From Pseudoalteromonas sp. FUC4 (GTDB taxonomy: Bacteria > Pseudomonadota > Gammaproteobacteria > Enterobacterales > Alteromonadaceae), in assembly GCF_008370255.1 (NCBI RefSeq), contig NZ_SEUI01000006.1, forward strand, positions 42,890 to 100,955: DNA of 58,066 nt, written 5' to 3'. Shown in pieces: positions 56,041 through 58,066 of this stretch. The number at the start of each line of letters is the position of its first letter. The first letter of the stretch is position 1. The translations under genes and the position numbers were made by a program. The notes below the pieces were generated by a model. That model did no database searches. It was not told the origin of the DNA and saw only the letters and a program-made list of their open reading frames with translations.

Positions 56041-56747
56041 GATTATTGATTGACGTAGGAAATACATCATTAAAAGCTGTGTTGTGGCATAACGAGCAAG
56101 CACAACCGGCAGATATAAATGACCTGCCTTGGTTACAAATAACCGAAGTGATTTATGCATGTGTAGGACGCAGTGATTTACTAAACGATGTTCTCGCGCA
56201 AGCGGCTAGTAATAATATTATGTGTTTTGAAGCCAAGGTAACCAAAACGCTTGGAGATCTTGTATGCGCTTACGATCATGTAGCTAATTTAGGCATAGAC
56301 AGGTGGCTTGCGCTTATTGCAGGCTTTACGTTATATCCAAACACAGCATGCATTGTTGTTGATGCAGGTACCGCGACAACAATTGATGTGCTTAGTAGTG
56401 AAGGGGTGCATTTAGGTGGTTGGATTTTACCTGGGCTTGATTTAATGACCTCATCACTTACACAAAATACTCAACGTGTTTTTGATGATGGTAAAACTCC
56501 ATTCACCAATGAACTGGGTAAAAATACGCCTAATGGTTTAAAAAGTGGTGCATTAGTGGCAACCATTGGAGCAATTGAGCAAGCTAAGCTGCACTTAACG
56601 GATAAAAAAACAGAGCAAAAAGTACAAATAATTTTTGCTGGTGGCTATGGCTTACTTTTACAACAGCAATTTGAGGGAAGTATTTTTGACTCATTACTCG
56701 TAATGAAAGGGTTAAATTACTGGTACGAATTAACCGAAACAGTATAA
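56037..56747 (+). CDS. coaX: Type III pantothenate kinase
   Basis: 236 residues. The phosphate loop is IDVGNTSLK at about 5-13, and the middle motifs are GIDRWLAL and VVDAGTATTID with GGWILPG. These are the ASKHA-fold features of CoaX, which phosphorylates pantothenate at the first step of coenzyme A synthesis. ATGA overlap with birA makes murB-birA-coaX one operon. The hairpin-like CGCGTTTTCGCG shortly after the stop lacks a T-run. Confidence 0.93.
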   Translation: MRLLIDVGNTSLKAVLWHNEQAQPADINDLPWLQITEVIYACVGRSDLLNDVLAQAASNNIMCFEAKVTKTLGDLVCAYDHVANLGIDRWLALIAGFTLYPNTACIVVDAGTATTIDVLSSEGVHLGGWILPGLDLMTSSLTQNTQRVFDDGKTPFTNELGKNTPNGLKSGALVATIGAIEQAKLHLTDKKTEQKVQIIFAGGYGLLLQQQFEGSIFDSLLVMKGLNYWYELTETV

Positions 56748-56823
56748 AAAAGTGCAAAAAACGCGTTTTCGCGTGAATATTGAGCATTTAAACTAAAAAT
56801 TTACACTTTTTTTAATTTTATAG

Positions 56824-56852
56824 TTGCATCCCAATAAACCTTACTCTAATAT
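56824..56852 (+). promoter_or_regulatory. Promoter of the tRNA-tuf operon
   Basis: TTGCAT (56824-56829), 17-bp spacer, TAATAT (56847-56852), followed by a G+C-rich discriminator (CTCGCCCC). The first tRNA begins 21 bp later. The discriminator is typical of promoters inhibited by ppGpp. Confidence 0.75.
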
Positions 56853-56873
56853 CTCGCCCCGTACTAAAGCAGT

Positions 56874-56949
<76 letters not shown>

Positions 56950-56989
56950 CTTTCCTTTTACCGGAAGTGAATTAGTAGAGAATTATCGT

Positions 56990-57074
56990 GGAGGGGTTCC
57001 CGAGCGGCCAAAGGGATCAGACTGTAAATCTGACGGCTCAGCCTTCGCTGGTTCGAATCCAGCTCCCTCCACCA
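56990..57074 (+). tRNA. tRNA-Tyr (GTA)
   Basis: 85 nt with a long variable arm, as expected for tyrosine tRNA, and encoded CCA. The acceptor GGAGGG pairs with CCCTCC. The anticodon loop ACTGTAAAT gives GTA. Confidence 0.96.
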
Positions 57075-57118
57075 CTTTATTCTTGACGGTTAGAGGTAGT
57101 TTAAGAACAGATTTTTAT

Positions 57119-57193
<75 letters not shown>

Positions 57194-57204
57194 GTTCTTG
57201 TGTT

Positions 57205-57280
57205 GCTGATATAGCTCAGTTGGTAGAGCGCACCCTTGGTAAGGGTGAGGTCGGCAGTTCGACTCTGCCTATCAGCACCA
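57205..57280 (+). tRNA. tRNA-Thr (GGT)
   Basis: 76 nt with encoded CCA. The acceptor GCTGATA pairs with TATCAGC, and the D-arm is TAGCTCAGTTGGTAGAGC. The anticodon loop CTTGGTA gives GGT. The last tRNA before tuf. Confidence 0.96.
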
Positions 57281-57409
57281 GTCCTAAGAATCTCCTTGAT
57301 TACTTCCTTTATCTGTCAGAAAATACTATTTGAAAAAGATTAACTTAATCTACCTTTGGTGGATTATTTTCATATGTAATTTAGATACACAAAACTGATA
57401 GGTTCCGTC

Positions 57410-58066
57410 ATGGCAAAAGAAAAGTTTGAACGCGTAAAACCGCACGTAAACGTTGGTACAATCGGCCACGTTGACCACGGTAAAACTACACTAACTGCAG
57501 CAATCACTAACGTACTTGCAAAAGTATACGGCGGTGTTGCTAAAGATTTCGCATCAATCGACAACGCTCCAGAAGAGCGCGAACGTGGTATTACTATCTC
57601 AACGTCTCACGTTGAATACGATACTCCTACACGTCACTACGCACACGTAGATTGTCCTGGTCACGCCGATTATGTTAAAAACATGATCACTGGTGCTGCT
57701 CAAATGGATGGCGCGATCTTAGTAGTTGCTGCGACAGATGGCCCTATGCCACAAACACGTGAGCACATCCTTCTTTCTCGTCAAGTTGGCGTTCCTTACA
57801 TCGTTGTGTTCATGAACAAATGTGACATGGTAGATGACGAAGAGCTACTTGAACTAGTAGAAATGGAAGTTCGTGAACTTCTTTCTGAATACGATTTCCC
57901 AGGTGATGACTTACCTCTAATCGCTGGTTCTGCGCTTAAAGCGTTAGAAGGCGAGAAAGAGTGGGAAGATAAGATTGTTGAGCTTGCAAATGCACTTGAT
58001 TCTTACATCCCAGAGCCAGAGCGTGACATCGATAAGCCATTCATCATGCCTATCGAAGACGTTTTC
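57410..58066 (+). CDS. tuf: Elongation factor Tu (N-terminal part)
   Basis: 219 codons from ATG 57410 to the window end (a whole EF-Tu has about 394). G1 GHVDHGKT at about 19-26, G2 RGIT, G3 DCPGHADY at about 81-88 and G4 NKCD at about 136-139 are intact. EF-Tu carries aminoacyl-tRNA to the ribosome. Co-transcription with the four tRNAs marks it as the tufB-type copy. Codon use is strongly optimised, as for highly expressed genes. Confidence 0.97.
   Translation, partial: MAKEKFERVKPHVNVGTIGHVDHGKTTLTAAITNVLAKVYGGVAKDFASIDNAPEERERGITISTSHVEYDTPTRHYAHVDCPGHADYVKNMITGAAQMDGAILVVAATDGPMPQTREHILLSRQVGVPYIVVFMNKCDMVDDEELLELVEMEVRELLSEYDFPGDDLPLIAGSALKALEGEKEWEDKIVELANALDSYIPEPERDIDKPFIMPIEDVF

Noticed and set aside
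56757..56778. CGCGTTTTCGCG hairpin after coaX as terminator
   Set aside because: Short stem without a following T-run; the downstream tRNA operon has its own promoter, so no terminator can be claimed.

Overview
The window looks like a chromosomal segment of a marine gammaproteobacterium of the Alteromonadales, most probably Pseudoalteromonas. The DNA is A+T-rich throughout. It carries a TonB-dependent receptor, a GlyGly-CTERM ExeM-type nuclease, a stand-alone second EF-G, a CrbS/CrbR-like acetate-type two-component pair, a ubiE-ubiJ-ubiB-tatABC-tatD-hemB cluster, and the murB-birA-coaX-tRNA(Thr-Tyr-Gly-Thr)-tuf block. The genus is inferred from gene order and protein style, not from a search.

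Layout. 1-230: start of a DeaD/CsdA RNA helicase gene (minus strand, cut by the window). 420-5485: a small, notably A+T-rich accessory island between deaD and the ylqF/rbgA GTPase. It holds an McrBC-like restriction pair (plus strand) facing a convergent operon of XRE-ImmA regulator/protease, PIN-domain protein and a 107-residue unknown. 5741-6694: ylqF. 6695-7140: an intergenic region holding a strong candidate for a RyhB-type iron-starvation sRNA on the minus strand, with two Fur-like boxes, a TTGACA-N17-GATAAT promoter, a RyhB-like core and a bidirectional terminator. 7141-11266: CrbS-like symporter/hybrid kinase and convergent CrbR-like regulator. 11367-18594: a 3-hydroxybutyrate-type catabolic locus: TonB receptor, GntP-family permease, exported MetX-fold hydrolase, 3-hydroxybutyrate dehydrogenase and both subunits of a 3-oxoacid CoA-transferase. 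A shared motif (TAGYACYWWAGTG) lies upstream of crbS and twice in the receptor/permease divergent promoter region, which suggests common control.

18979-30353: DUF547 protein, EF-G2, a damaged small gene, the OpgG/OpgH periplasmic-glucan pair and the ExeM-like secreted nuclease. 30476-39174: a long minus-strand housekeeping run (ubiE, ubiJ, ubiB, tatA, tatB, tatC, a small envelope protein, tatD, a membrane GGDEF protein, hemB). It links ubiquinone synthesis, Tat export and haem synthesis. 39258-53897: mostly single genes: a degenerate GGDEF protein, a DUF885 lipoprotein, a glutamate-synthase-like flavoprotein, an aminotransferase/omega-amidase pair, mannose-1-phosphate guanylyltransferase, a hybrid kinase with a CsgD/VpsT-like regulator, HinT, a DUF2057 protein and an M1 aminopeptidase. 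54041-58066: murB-birA-coaX, four tRNAs and the 5' half of tuf.

No rRNA, transposase gene, integrase gene or CRISPR array was seen. Two palindromic repeat elements with ATACCAAT-type ends are present near 18.6 kb and 49.9 kb.
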